Notes under the pieces: model-generated | Seen by the model: the letters and a program-made list of their open reading frames with translations, nothing else | Told to the model about the DNA's origin: nothing | Database searches by the model: none | From: Basidiobolus meristosporus CBS 931.73 | Lineage: Eukaryota; Basidiobolomycota; Basidiobolomycetes; Basidiobolales; Basidiobolaceae | Direction of reading: 5' to 3' | Length of the DNA: 64,000 nt | Assembly (NCBI GenBank): GCA_002104905.1 | Contig: MCFE01000169.1 | Span: 1-64,000, forward strand | Position numbers and translations under genes: made by a program | Shown here: positions 39,152-51,067 of the stretch, in pieces | How the letters are laid out: every line of letters begins with the position of its first letter | How positions within the stretch are numbered: the stretch's first letter is position 1

Positions 39152-40049
39152 TACCTCTGTATTGCAACTGGAGCCTTCATTGAATTGCCACTATTGGTAC
39201 CACATGCTGATATAAGCAACAGTGTATTTGCAACATGAAAAAGCTTTCAATGGTTTGTTCAATCAAAGGGCTGGTAAGGGGAGAATGCAAAGTTGTATAC
39301 AAACTAAATCATGTGCAGTAGTGTTTACAGACTAAAAAATGGGGAAAGTGGCACATATGATCTGTAATTGTGGTGGCTGCCCACAATGAGTGTTTGCTAC
39401 AAGCCTTATGTACAATAGCATCTGATGCATCAGACACCCTAACTAATAACAAGAAGAAAATAAAAATCAATTGGCAAGTTGGCACTTAAGATTGGCATAC
39501 AGTATTAGGTTGGTACTGGCAGATATCTATCCCAGAATCTTCAACTTGGCAAGACCAGGAGCTATCAAAGAATCAGACTATAACAACAATTCTATGCTGA
39601 TTGTAATTATAAGTAAAGTATTGTTGTGACATTATTATTTATTATGAAAACGGTGTGAATACTTAAATATCTCACTTGAAATCACTTTATACAGTGGGAA
39701 GCAGGATCAAGCTCACTCACCACCTGCATACTATGGGCATTATTTTGGCAAGTGTGCTCCTAATGGTTAATGCAAGGTGGAGAGATAAAGTCATATCAGC
39801 ATAGTAAATTAGACAATGAGCTGTTAGCATTTCCTGCTGAATAGTAATCATGTAACTATTTAAGCTTCACCTTGCTAACTTCAGTATTCATCCTCAAGAT
39901 GGCATCAATTCTCCTTTATGGTATTCTACATGACTGCCCCATGATAGCCTCCAAATGGTTGATACATAATGCTGCATTAAGATGTCATTCAATCCCAATG
40001 ATACCACATGCATCAAAATCAGCCACTAGCCCCAAGCTCCAGTAGTAGT
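39152..40049. other. Continuation of the split family A block, then spacer
   Basis: 39152-39290 matches 28013-28130 (ACCTCTGTATTGCAACTGGAG ...), and 39450-39560 resembles 33005-33115. No gene; CpG-poor. Confidence 0.6.
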
Positions 40050-40841
40050 CACTTGGCTGCATAATCCTATATATGACTTTCCTGTGTATTTACCTGCCAA
40101 TATGATGAATCTATTCAGATATCCAAATGTATGCCCTACCCTCACTCTGAAATGATCAAGCATTTCATTGTAGAGCTTCTGCTTCCTGTTAAGCACACTA
40201 TTCCTTGGCTTCCTAAATGCTGTAATACATCTTAGTCTCTGACAATCCTCTCATATATAAGCTAAGTCTGCCATACATTTCTCCCCTCTACTGAATTCTG
40301 GATGACTCTCTACCCAGAGTGCTTTGTTATGCCTACTTCCAGCAAATGGCCTACTAGACCTGATGATGTTACCCTCAATATCAGACAGTACTTGAAACTT
40401 CACACAGTGTGCCTTGTACTTGCCAGAATAAAAGTGCCTCTGCCCTCTAGAAGGTCTGTTAATCCTGACTGGGAAGGCATCCAAAGTACTCCTTATATGG
40501 CACCTGTTGCTGAACACTCTGGGATATGGAAGTCTATTGGAGCATCTGAACCTAGTATTCCAAGCTTGCTCTAAGTCATTTATACCCTCTCCAAGGTCAT
40601 TCTCCATTGCTGTCAGCTGGGAATGAAAGCTTTTAGGACTTTTTTTGCCATGGATAGTGGGATGAGACCTTGTAGGGCAATAGTTGTTGTAATAACAGAG
40701 AAGCTGAACAAGAAATTTCCTTGAGTAGATTGGGGTAGATGGTCCACAGTACTTAGTATAGTTCTCCTCTAGTGTGTCAAAAGGAAATCCAATGGTAGTG
40801 ATGGGATTGATGAGAAAAGACCATTCAGATGAGTAAGTCAT
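40050..40841 (-). pseudogene. PIF/Harbinger-type (DDE_Tnp_4-like) transposase relic
   Basis: The minus strand holds a 196-codon open frame (40251-40841) with LDAFPVRINRPSRGQRHFYS, GKYKAHCVKFQVLSDIEGNI and SSRPFAGSRHNKALW, the usual order of a DDE_4 transposase (first Asp, YSG.K..H..K.QV..D..G.I, G..HD; the second catalytic Asp appears as Asn). After a shift, 40050-40230 gives AFRKPRNSVLNRKQKLYNEM, FRVRVGHTFGYLNRF, where the catalytic Glu position is Gly. No terminal inverted repeats were identified. Dead cut-and-paste transposon. Confidence 0.7.
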
Positions 40842-40878
40842 AATAAAATTGGTAGGTGATTGGGCTGAGGTGATCTGA

Positions 40879-41265
40879 ACTGAGAAAGCAAGGGAAGCCC
40901 CTCAAAGAGCAAAGCAGAGAATAATCCAAAAAAGGCCACATTTTGTAGCAGCCAATACTCTGAGGCAAGAAAGCTCTAAAGCCCCAAAAAGACAGGAAGA
41001 AAAGCCAAGAAAATCAAGGGTGCTCTTGGAAGGTGCAGAGACAGGGCCCTTTGAGCAACTGTCTGGTGATGCTGAAAAACCCATGGAAAAAGAGGACAAG
41101 TCTACTACCGGCTGTGGTTATGAGATCCCACCTGCCAACAAAGCTGCACCACTAAAAATGTGCAAATTTATCCAAATGGCTCCAGTAGAGTTTTGCAAAT
41201 CAACAAAACACACCAGATCACTCCAGAGGGTTGTTAATGTAAACGGGAGAGTAAATGCATACTAG
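40879..41265 (+). other. Unassigned open frame, 128 codons without start
   Basis: Open from a TGA at 40876 to TAG at 41263. Reads basic and charged, then KPMEKEDKSTTGCGYEIPPA and LKMCKFIQMAPVEFC. No ATG near the beginning. It lies head-to-head with the Harbinger relic; Harbinger elements often carry a second DNA-binding ORF, but no Myb motif is visible. Probably relic or chance. Confidence 0.2.
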
Positions 41266-41267
41266 TA

Positions 41268-41520
41268 TTGTGGAGAGTTAATAGAGGAGCTAGCAGAAGT
41301 AGCCCTGAATACAAGGAAGTCTCCACAGCACCAGGAGGTATGGGAAGGAGTACACAACAGGTGGCATAAGACCAATGGGACACCACCAAACAATTGCAAG
41401 TAAGACATTGAGCCAAATATACTTCTTGAATGGTGAGTTTTAATGCAGCTACTAATACAGTACAAGGTTGGGGAAGGGCTTGATAGGTACATTGGACTTA
41501 TGTACCAGTCCATACAAGAA
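41268..41520 (-). repeat. Dispersed repeat E, copy 1
   Basis: Inverse of part of 61500-61720: shared ATGGACTGGTACATAAG, CTTTCCCAACCTT, TTAGTAGCT.CAT.AA and GTGGAGACTT.CTTGTA. Confidence 0.5.
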
Positions 41521-42380
41521 AGTATTGAGAAACAACTGAAGTTTTAAAAGAAATAAGCCAATAAGTATAAAGGAATAGTGAGGGAGTGATCAGAGTGCAA
41601 GAAGCAGTAGAGTAAGTAACAGGAGATGGCCAATGAGTATGCAGTAATGGCAGGGGAATTATGAGAGTATGGAATTAGGAAGAAAGAGAAATGAACAAGA
41701 GCCAATCAATGAAGGCTCAAGGGGCATTAGGATAAAGTGATCAGAAGTATCACATCAAAATGTTTGAAAGATTTTATGAGTAGGCATATGAAGAATGGTG
41801 GAGTAGAAATGGAAGAAAGCAAAAGCAGGTGTGCACATGGAAACATATATGGATATGGATTAACAGCAACAAGTTTGATCAATGCATGGACAATACATTG
41901 AGCCAGCAAAAGCTATACTTGAGGTTACAAATGATTAAGTTATTGCTGGGAATACTTTGAGTAAATAAACTGGAGGCCTGCTGGGCAGAAGCAGAATTCT
42001 ATACCTATTGGTTTGGTAACTATAAGAAGAAGAGAGGAAAACCAACAGAAGGAGAACTAAAATATAGCCAGGAGAAGGAAAGCATTGGCTGAGGATATTA
42101 AAGAGTTGCTGATAGCAGATGTGACCAACATAGAGCAGATGTTCACCATATGTATATGCTACTGCCAATATAACATATATGAAACTTTGCAATAGTCACA
42201 TTGAAATACTGGCAAATGGAGGTAACAGCAGTGTCTCAATTGTGGCAGGTATGTACAAATGCTGAGGTGAATAAGAAAGGAGTAGTTGCATATTTTGACT
42301 CAAACTATATGTGAAATACCCATGGTAAAAGTGTGCAAAGTATGGAGGCAACATTTTTATCCAAGAGTATACCTTTCTTT
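41521..42380. other. CpG-poor spacer with repeat fragments
   Basis: 41880-42010 resembles 59680-59790 (AGCTATA.TTGA.G.TACAAATGAT, then AATTCTATACC). No coding frame recognised. Confidence 0.45.
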
Positions 42381-43056
42381 TGTTTGTCAACATTCAAACT
42401 TTGTCATGTTTACTATGTCAGAAAATATAGTACCCCAACTGATATTCCCTAGCCCACAAATAACTAATTTCAGTTATGATTTAATTCTCCCATCTCTGAG
42501 TCTATTTTTAGCTGTCACACCTGATCTACTTTCATTTGATTATCACCTTGTCAACTGATATGCCTAGCCTTCTCAGGAGATTAGTCATCTGATATGTACC
42601 CAATGAATTATCACTTGCCAAGCAATCAGCCAATTGATGATGTGATTTTAATTTATCTTATATACCAATCAACTCTTTGGTGGATATCAATTAGTAATCA
42701 ACTTTCTTGGGGCTTACTGATTCACCGTGGTCAGAAAAGTGTAAATAAAGTCTACCAAACCTTTTGGTTTAATGTGTATCTCAACAAAACTCAGAGTCCA
42801 ACAGTTCCATTCTAGTTTCTACCCAAGCCTTTTAAATCTAGCACTCCTAGGAACATCAAGCCAAGCCAGCATAGCAAGTCAACTCTGTTGTTTTTATAGC
42901 CAAACCAAGCTATAGCCAGACAAATACTGGACCAGAACTCTTTTTCAAATATATACACCTCTTCCTGACAACTCTAGGATTCTGCACTTGATTGCTCCTT
43001 TGATTTGGCAGGACCATTCAGGAGCTTTTATTAACTTTTCTCTTGGCTATATCACA
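42381..43056 (+). mobile_element. Solo LTR-X, decayed copy
   Basis: TGTTTGTCAACATTCAAACT ... AGCTGTCACACCTGATCTAC ... CCTTTTGGTTTA ... TCTTGGCTATATCACA aligns end to end with the 699-bp solo LTR at 52513-53211 in inverse orientation. No exact target duplication remains. Confidence 0.65.
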
Positions 43057-43764
43057 CTGGTACAATGAAGGGAGATTATGGAGGCAAAGAATTTGGGTCA
43101 TTTAATTAGGTTGTCAGTGTAAAGAGACTGTCAAGTAACCAGCTAGTAATGCAATATGACTGAAACATGGTTGTAATAAGGCCATCAAAGAACTATCAGT
43201 GTAACATTAAGTTTTTCACCAGAATTGAGAATTGTAACAGTACAGACCACTGAAAGATATCAAGCGTTTGTGATAGGTCCATTATGGGACCATTGAGAAA
43301 CCATGAAGACACCATTAAGTTTTCTATCAGAAGTGGAAATTCCAATGGCATAAGTGACTGAAAGCAAATGGATTCTGTGATAAGGTCATTGTGCAGCCAT
43401 TGCAAACATTACAGATAACTTTGAGAAGCTGTTAAGATTTGCTGAGGGTATTTGACATGTACCACTAATATAGGGCTGTCAAGGCTATGTGAGAAGCCTG
43501 CTGAACTCCATGTTAACAGGATTCATATGGTTCCATTGTAGGGTCTTTGCGGAGTGATCTAGACCTAATCCACTCAAAATGTCAAAATATCTTTCATAGG
43601 AATCTAGGTATGCCTTCTGTATTGCTTGTTCCAGTACTAGTGCTGTTTACTGGACTGTGGACCAAAGAAAGCTGCCAAGCTACTAGACTTAGGCTTGTGC
43701 TTCTTACAGTACTTGGCTAGTGATGTGTGGATATTGTGATTGTCTATGATGGCATATTATATAG
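43057..43764. other. CpG-poor spacer, no gene seen
   Basis: No recognisable feature. Confidence 0.5.
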
Positions 43765-44113
43765 TGTTGTAAGAGTCTTGGAGATATCAGAAGTGATTGG
43801 GAGGACAAGTAAATTATGTGGTTTTCACTTAATGATTTACTGAATGTAAAAGTAGTAATTGTACTTTTACCTGGTCTTGGTATTACAAACATGTAGAATA
43901 CGTCAATGCAGGTCCCAAGAACATTTGTGCAAAGTTTGGGGCTCTTTGGACAACTTTGAGAATTTCCATGTTCTGGGTACCTGGTAATTTGGTGAAAATA
44001 TTGTAAGTAAATCCCAACAAGGATTTGGGTCAGTATTTTCTAGGATTTGAGGGTAATGATCTAAGAGACTAAGTTAGGTGAATATTTAGGTGGAATTACA
44101 AATTTTTACAACA
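43765..44113 (-). mobile_element. Solo copia LTR with perfect 5-bp target duplication
   Basis: 349 bp, TGTTGTAAGAG ... TTTTTACAACA, the inverse orientation of the LTRs at 34733 and 38798 and exactly the same length. TATAG flanks it on both sides (43760-43764 and 44114-44118). A product of LTR-LTR recombination. Confidence 0.92.
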
Positions 44114-46498
44114 TATAGAAGTGCATGAATGCAAATAGTATGTAGTGTGACCTATGTTTTGGTAGGGGGTTGTTCCAATTTATATATGTTATTTATTATA
44201 GCTTTAAATCATAATATCTTGAATTGTCATAGGGTCAACAACTCATATATGAGACTGTCTAAAATCTGCAGGATATCCAGATGAAAAAAGATATATTTGA
44301 GCTATAATGCTGATCTAGGTTCAATTTTCCCTTTTGGGCACAATTGCTCTGATGTCACAGGATAAAAAAGAAAAAAAAAACCAAGTTAGTACTGTAACCA
44401 GCATCTCACCCATAAAGCACAGTGCCAGCACAGAAAAAACTGTTGTGATTTAAGAAGTGATTTGGATATAAGGAACTTATCAAGAAATAGTGATAATAGT
44501 TGAACTATTGTTTCTTCATAAAGAAGCTTGGTATTTATACCTTTGTAGAAGTAATACAGCTGTAACACTAAGTAAGGAGGGTTTCTCAATATTCAGGAGC
44601 ATTCTGTAACAGTTTCAGGGTAAGTACATAATGTTTGGTAATAGTGCTAATTTGATTCTGACCATAGGGGAATAATCATAAGATCATAGATCTGAAGAAA
44701 GTGGCAAAGTTAGGGCTGTAAATTAGTCCCTCAGTGTCCAAGATTAGTCCAGAATTGCTAAGTAAATTTTGAGCTGCTGAATGACACCAAATAGTCCATT
44801 ATTTCAACAAATACATCAAAGAATAGGGGAATATTTTGCCACACATATATTATCTAGAGGATCTAGTACAAGTGCAATTTCTGTGGCATTTAGCTAGTCA
44901 CTTAACAGTTTTTTAATGATAACTGACTTCACTATTCTCTTAGTATAAACTGAGCAGAGTGGGTATGACACATTAAGTTACTCTCCTCATACTTCTGAGG
45001 AGTCTCCTGGTAGTACAGCTAATAAAGAGGACCCACAAGTAGACTGTGAGCCTATCTTGGAGAGCAATGGTGCCTGGCACAAAGCCTGCAAAACAAGTAT
45101 ATGAAAGAGTATATACCATCACAAATATTCTGTGTAGCCTAATGAGTCCACAAATCCATCACTGGCAAAGGATGTGATGCATTGGCTTGAGAAATGATAC
45201 ACTTTACCAATTTTAGTAGGAAGGGTATTGGGGACATACTGCTGCAACTGGTTAAAAAGCTTACTACACTGCAAGACACCACTAACATGCTATAAGTAAA
45301 TAAGCACAATGAATCTGACTACATATGACCTGGAGCTGACATAGAGACCATCATGTGCCCATAGCTGTACACTATGCCAATCAAAGTATAATGCCATTAC
45401 CAAATGTCCAATTTAAAAGGAATCTACAACCAATGTTAGCAAATATCTTTTACATTCTGGACATATTCTGGTGATACCCCATCAAAAGATGCTACCACAG
45501 TCTAATGAGTACAATCATGCAATATAGTACTGCTATCAGTTTGTGTCAGCCAAAGAATTGAAGGATATATTGGATGGAGAATACATCAACAAGCACAAGA
45601 TTAAGGTCTTGTCAGAAGGTATGCTTGACCATGCCATTGCCTTGGCATTTGGTAAATTGTCACCAAACAAGTACACTGCCAGTAAATCTTGCTTGGCACT
45701 AGATCTCATCAGCTTGTATTTACCATCAATGTTATAGTATCTGGGCAGAAGCCTGAAGATAGCCTCATTAATATCTGGTCCAAGCTCACTATTCAATTGG
45801 CTTAGCTGTTGGTACCCACTGTTAGCAAGGTTCCAGATAATCTCCAGAGTTATACTATTAGATGGCTGTCATGTTAGAGCACACAGAAAGCTTAGCATTG
45901 GATATACACCTGTAACTAACAAGATTGATGGATAATTTGAGTACAATGAATGATGTTACTGTCAAATGTATGAGAATCATGAAATGTACTCCACCATCCA
46001 TATAGACCATCTTTATCCAAGTACTAATACTAAAAATGAGCCCTGTCCTCAAAAAGAGTGTTCCAAAGGTGGGATGAGAATGCAAGAAAGCTGGCAAGTG
46101 ATTAATCATCAGTCAAAGTATGGGACTAGCCAAGAGCCAGGTACACTGAGCATGGAGTGAGTCAGCTGGTGTGAAAGCAATCCACTAGAAAAAGTGCATT
46201 GCTATCCCACAATTCTCCTACAATATTGACAGAGCATACAAGGGACAATATAACCATAATGCACCAGTTGAGATTCCAGAGAAATTTAAACCAACTGGCA
46301 AGTTATTGTAATGCATCCATTGTCCAAGGTATACCCCAGAGGCACCAATTAATGTCCAATCACATATGCATCAACATAAGTGTGAGGACTGGTGGAGCTG
46401 GATATTCACTTATCGTGGTGGCCTACTAAAGTAGTTTATTCCAGCAGCACACTGGAAGCATTGCAAGCTATTTGTGAATACTATAAAGATGTTCCTTT
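44114..46498. other. CpG-poor spacer, no gene seen
   Basis: A minus-strand open frame at about 45536-45796 (LLPRYYNIDGKYKLMRSSAK) reads somewhat protein-like but is not assignable. Nothing else. Confidence 0.45.
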
Positions 46499-46866
46499 TG
46501 TTACAAGTATTGGTATAAGAGTTGTAGAGGGATAGAGAGTTTAGCTAGTATTGTATTCACTAAAACTTGAACTGATTTTTATTGAGGTTTGAGCAGCTCC
46601 TTATATACATTTTGCCAGATCAATTGCTGACTAATTGTATTTCCTAATGTAAGTTGTGGCTGATGACTCATTTGATTGCATCATCCTCACCCAATAAGAT
46701 CCTACTTAGTATATCTATTTCTGTCTGATAAGGGTCTGGGGATTCATTTGCTGACTAATGCTACTGATTTCATATATTATACTAATATACTGATAACCTA
46801 AACATATACTAATTGATTTGACTAAAAACTGATCTAACTTAAACATTCAAGGGGCAGATCATAACA
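46499..46866 (-). repeat. 3' LTR of gypsy-1 (368 bp)
   Basis: In element orientation TGTTATGATCTGCC ... CTTGTAACA. Matches 57789-57840 plus 58232-58518. Confidence 0.85.
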
Positions 46867-46875
46867 TTCTCCTTA

Positions 46876-49197
46876 CTAAAGTTGAGAGGGTTCTCCTGAA
46901 TCTCTTTTCTTACGATACCAATATCTTGATGGTTCAGTATTATTGGCAAGTCTTGCAAGCTTGAGTCTGTCCCTATGCACTAAGTCTTCCCGTATATTGC
47001 CTTGTTTGTCCACCAGTTGGTAAGTTGCAAATGGACATTCTCTGATGATCTTGAATGGTCCTGTCCATTGTGGCTCAAACTTCTTCCAAGTGTTGTTTCT
47101 TAGCAATACAAGGTTCCTAACTGTCAATGCTTCTGGTGCTATAGTCTTATCAGATCTCTGCTTCATCTTTTCTGCACTTTGAGATACTTTGGTCTGTGCC
47201 TCTTGACATCTTTGTTCCAGTTGCTGGTGTCTACTTGGCTGACTGAATTCATCTTCTAAGGTGTCTGTAAGCTTTGGTTGTGTGAGATCTCCTGTAATCC
47301 TTGGTTCACATCCATACACTAAGTAAAACAGTAATTGCTGGGTGGTGTTATGTACTCTGACTCTGCATGCAAAGAGTGCTTGGTCTATATACTCATCCCA
47401 TCTACTGACAACTCCATTTGCATACTTGGTCAGCATTTTTTCAAATAATCCATTAAACCGCTGAGTGACTCCATTAGTTCTGGGGTGATATGCCAAGGTT
47501 TTCAGGTGTCTGATCTGCTGCATTTCCAGGTAAGCCTCTAATGTCTTTGCAATAAAGTTTGCTCCTCTATCAGATAAGATCTCCACAGGGCATCCAAACT
47601 TCATCAGAATCCCATGGTAAATGAAACTTGCAACTTCTTGTTCACTGGCTATTAGTACAGCTTTAGCAACTGGCCATTTAGTGGCATGGTCAATTGCTAC
47701 TATGATCCAACTGTTGCATTTCCTGGTGGTTGGCAGTCTTCCAATAAAGTCAATTCCACATCTTTCAAATGGACTTACAGGCTCCAAGGGAAAGAGTTTG
47801 GAAATTCTCTGTGATTGGCTTTGGTTGTCTTGGCAATTTGGGCATGTTTTCACTAGCTTCTCAATGTCTTGTTTCATTCTGGGCCACCATGCTCTGGCTT
47901 TTACAAGGCTATAGGTTCCTTCAATTCCAAGATGTCCATATCCATTGTGTAGCTTATGTATGAAATCCAGGCAAGAAACATAAGGGCAATAGGCAATAGG
48001 GCTTCCATTTACAATTTGGTAGAGTGTTTCATCCTGTACTACAAATTTGCTGGCTTCATCACAGATTATCTTCTTGATATCTTCATCCACCTCATTAGGA
48101 ATGGCTTGGTCTTCCAAGTACTCTGGTAATAGGCTAGGCCAATCTGATTCACGCACCAAGCTGAGTTGTGCAACTTGATCTAATTTTGATAAGGCATCAG
48201 CAACCATGTTGTTTTTTCCAGGGCAGTAGACAAGCACCAGGTCAAATTGCTGAATGTATTCACTCCATCTTGTCATTCTTCTAGATAGTACCTTCTGAGT
48301 CAATATATACTTGAAGGAGGCATGATCAGTCTTCACAGTGCATTTGACTCCTTCAATATAGCATCTCCATGTCTTCAAGCAGTGTATTATAGCAAGCATC
48401 TCCTTCTCATGGACTGGATAGTTTTGTTCTGCTGAGTTCAGTTTCTTGGATTCAAAGGCAACAGGGTAGTCCTTTTCCTTGTGTTCTTGGCTCAGCACTT
48501 CACCAATTGCATAATCTGAAGAATCTGTGCACAGAGTGAACTCTTTTCTGAAGTCTGGTATTCTTAAGCATGGCAGGTTAGAAGGTTCATTCTTGAGCAT
48601 CTGGAAGGCAGTCTCACCAGCTATGTCCCACTTGTAGGTATTGTCTTTCATGAGGATATCAGTTAAAGGGGCTGCAATACTTGCAAATGACTTGACAAAT
48701 CCCCAATAATAGGAAACCATTCCAAGGAATGATCTGAGTTCTGATATGCTATGGGACTGCTTCAAATTCTGGATAACTTCAGCCTTCTTAGGGAATAAGG
48801 TCACTCCTGTGCTAGTCACTATGTGTCCCAGATGTTCAATGTGTTCCTTGAAGAATTCACACTTGGCTAGCTTGCCATATAGCTTGTTCTCTCTTAGTTT
48901 CTTCAAGACCTTTTCAATGTGCACCACATGATCCTCTTCTGTCTTGCTGTATATCAATATGTCATCCAGGTTGATTATCACAAACTTGTCTAAGTACTCC
49001 TGAAAGACAGTCTGCATCAGCGTCATGAATGTTGCAGGGGCATTAGTGAGGCCAAAGCTTATGACTAAGTACTTGTAATGTCCATATCTGGTCCTGAATG
49101 CTGTCTTAGGGATATCTTCTGGTTTCACCCTAATCTGGTTATATCCTGACATTAGGTCAATCTTGCTGAATATGGTGGCTCCATTAAGTTGGTCCAA
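46876..49197 (-). CDS. Gypsy-1 reverse transcriptase, RNase H, integrase (773 codons open)
   Basis: [44 protein letters not shown] (usual [YF]xDD has Asn here). RNase H: FTLCTDSSDYAIGEVLSQEH, KEMLAIIHCLKTW, TDHASFKYIL. Integrase: H2C2 zinc finger GYGHLGIEGTYSLVKARAWW with CPNCQ; core with GIDFIGRLP and LSDRGANFIAKTLE; then TNGVTQRFNG, where the catalytic Glu (normally ..ERFN) is Gln. C-terminal GPFKIIRECPFATYQLVDK. The lack of stops over 773 codons is striking in such a decayed area, but the RT and IN active-site changes argue against activity. Non-ATG upstream: the true frame continues from 49243 after one stop. Confidence 0.85.
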   Translation of the reverse strand: MDQLNGATIFSKIDLMSGYNQIRVKPEDIPKTAFRTRYGHYKYLVISFGLTNAPATFMTLMQTVFQEYLDKFVIINLDDILIYSKTEEDHVVHIEKVLKKLRENKLYGKLAKCEFFKEHIEHLGHIVTSTGVTLFPKKAEVIQNLKQSHSISELRSFLGMVSYYWGFVKSFASIAAPLTDILMKDNTYKWDIAGETAFQMLKNEPSNLPCLRIPDFRKEFTLCTDSSDYAIGEVLSQEHKEKDYPVAFESKKLNSAEQNYPVHEKEMLAIIHCLKTWRCYIEGVKCTVKTDHASFKYILTQKVLSRRMTRWSEYIQQFDLVLVYCPGKNNMVADALSKLDQVAQLSLVRESDWPSLLPEYLEDQAIPNEVDEDIKKIICDEASKFVVQDETLYQIVNGSPIAYCPYVSCLDFIHKLHNGYGHLGIEGTYSLVKARAWWPRMKQDIEKLVKTCPNCQDNQSQSQRISKLFPLEPVSPFERCGIDFIGRLPTTRKCNSWIIVAIDHATKWPVAKAVLIASEQEVASFIYHGILMKFGCPVEILSDRGANFIAKTLEAYLEMQQIRHLKTLAYHPRTNGVTQRFNGLFEKMLTKYANGVVSRWDEYIDQALFACRVRVHNTTQQLLFYLVYGCEPRITGDLTQPKLTDTLEDEFSQPSRHQQLEQRCQEAQTKVSQSAEKMKQRSDKTIAPEALTVRNLVLLRNNTWKKFEPQWTGPFKIIRECPFATYQLVDKQGNIREDLVHRDRLKLARLANNTEPSRYWYRKKRDSGEPSQL

Positions 49198-49242
49198 AAG
49201 CTCATCAATCCAAGGTATGGGGTACTTATTCTTGACGGTACC

Positions 49243-50060
49243 TCAGTTGAGGGCTCTGTAGTCAATGCACATCCTAAGTGTTCCATCCTTCTTTTTCACA
49301 AAAAGCACTGGTGCTCCCCAACGTGACTTGCTAGGTCTGATGTATCCTTGCTCCAATAGCTGACCAATTTGTATCTTCATTTCCTCCAATTTCAATGGAC
49401 TCATTCTGTAAGGTGTCTTGCTAACTGGACGGCTATCTCCTGTGTCAATAGCATGATCCACATCTCTGACTGGTGGTAGGCTTACAAGCTCATCTGGAAA
49501 CACGTCTGAATATTTCTTCAAGAGAGTCTGGACCTGCTGGAGTGCTGGGGTAGCGGAATCCTCCTTTAATACTGCCATGATGAACATCTGGGTACCATTT
49601 CTAAGTGCTCTACAGAACTGGGTCTTGCTAGGTTCACTTGTCTCACACATACTGGAATTGACCAAGTTGAAATCCAGCCTGGCAGGTAATAGCTCATAGG
49701 TCTTGTTGTCTTTTTGGATCTGAGTAGCATGGGTTCTCCAGTTGATTGATGGTTTACACAAAATAACCAGGTTTTTCCAAGTACAAGGTCAAACTTGCAG
49801 TTCCCAAATATTTAAGCTGGTAGGTCTTTTTCATAGTCATTGATCTTCATTCTTACTGGCTGGGTAATATGGTTGATTATGTGAGAGTTCCCATCAGCTG
49901 TGGAGACTGAAGTGGATTTGGTGGGTTCTGAGTTGATTCCAGCTTTCAAGGCAAATTGCTCTGACATCTACTCATGCAGTGCTCCTGAGTCAATCATGAT
50001 CTTAGCAGGTACTCCATTGATTACTCCATTCAAGTATAATAGCTTTTCTGAGTTTGAGGT
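49243..50060 (-). pseudogene. Gypsy-1 protease and N-terminal RT
   Basis: Protease active site AKIMIDSGALHE lies at about 49970-50005, followed by TAG. The second frame (49243-49761) gives the RT entry: [78 protein letters not shown] and TGA. The RT then continues GTVKNKYPIPWIDELLDQLN into the 46876-49197 frame, so a single stop separates them. Confidence 0.8.
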
Positions 50061-51008
50061 TATCTGGGATAGGTATTCTTCTGTCATGTGGAAGATGAGT
50101 TCTAAGTCTTCTTCAAGTACATCCTCCATGTTACTATGCTCCATAGCCTCAATGCGGCTAAAGGTTCTTGATGGCTGGTATCCATTTCTTCTCTGAAGGC
50201 AGTACTTTGCAATATGTCCTTGCTGGTGGCAATAGAAGCAAATTCCTTTCTTCTTACATTCTTCTGAGGTGGGATTCTTCTGCATAGCGTCTATTTCCAT
50301 TGGTACTACTTCTGACTGTCTTCTTTCATAATGATTGTAGCCTTTCTGATTAGTCACTGTAGGCTTCCCAACTCCAAACATAGCTGAGTCATGGTCAATG
50401 GCAATCTTGATGGCTTCTTCAATAGTCTGCGGTCTTCAATAATTCACTTCCTTGCAAGTTCTTTCTTTCAACCCACCAATAAAGTATTCAACTTGATCCA
50501 GGGGGTCCATTCTTTCAATTTGTCCAAGTAGACATCTGTACTCATAGATGTATTCTTGAACCATTCCTTTCTGTCTGAGTGTCTTTAACTTCCTTCTTAG
50601 TAGTGTCTGCTGGTGTGGAGGTTCAAAAGCATCCTGAATTTCTGTCACAAACTCATCCCAGGTAGAGATTGTAGAGCATCTAATCATAGTGGCTGACCTG
50701 ATCTTGTTGTGGTACCACTGTAAAGCTGCATCTGCCAGGTAAGGAGCTGCATAATGCAACTTGCTTTCTGGAGCAATTCCTTTAGCCTTAAAAGCTTCTT
50801 CAATCTGAAAGAGCAAAGTTTCCAGGTTTTCATAAACTCTGCCATGGTACCGGTTGACTTTCACACTAAAGTTGCTCTTGACAGGGCTTTGCTGGCTCTG
50901 AGCCCTGGTAGTCATTCCTTGTTGCTGTTGGCTGAGGATCTGGAGTAACTGTTGCTGTCGGGCCAGGATTTGCTGCATGGCATTCTTCCATTCTTGATTG
51001 TCCAACAT
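49968..51008 (-). pseudogene. Gypsy-1 gag with CCHC zinc knuckle
   Basis: ATG at 51008: MLDNQEWKNAMQQILARQQQ, a Gln-rich start, then retrotransposon gag core (ALQWYHNKIRSATMIRC, WDEFVTEIQDAFEPPHQQ, LRRKLKTLRQKGMVQEYIYE). A stop at about 50434 breaks the frame; the next frame carries CFYCHQQGHIAKYC, a CCHC knuckle (C-x2-C-x4-H-x4-C). Confidence 0.8.
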
Positions 51009-51055
51009 CTTGAGGGTGGTTTCTTCTTTCTTCAGGAGGGAGATTTCTGGTTATT

Positions 51056-51065
51056 GCTGCTACCA
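51056..51065 (-). other. Primer binding site of gypsy-1
   Basis: In element orientation TGGTAGCAGC follows the LTR end after one T. It differs from the initiator-tRNA-Met complement (TGGTAGCGCC, used by Ty1 and Ty3) mainly at a former CpG. Confidence 0.55.
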
Positions 51066-51067
51066 AT

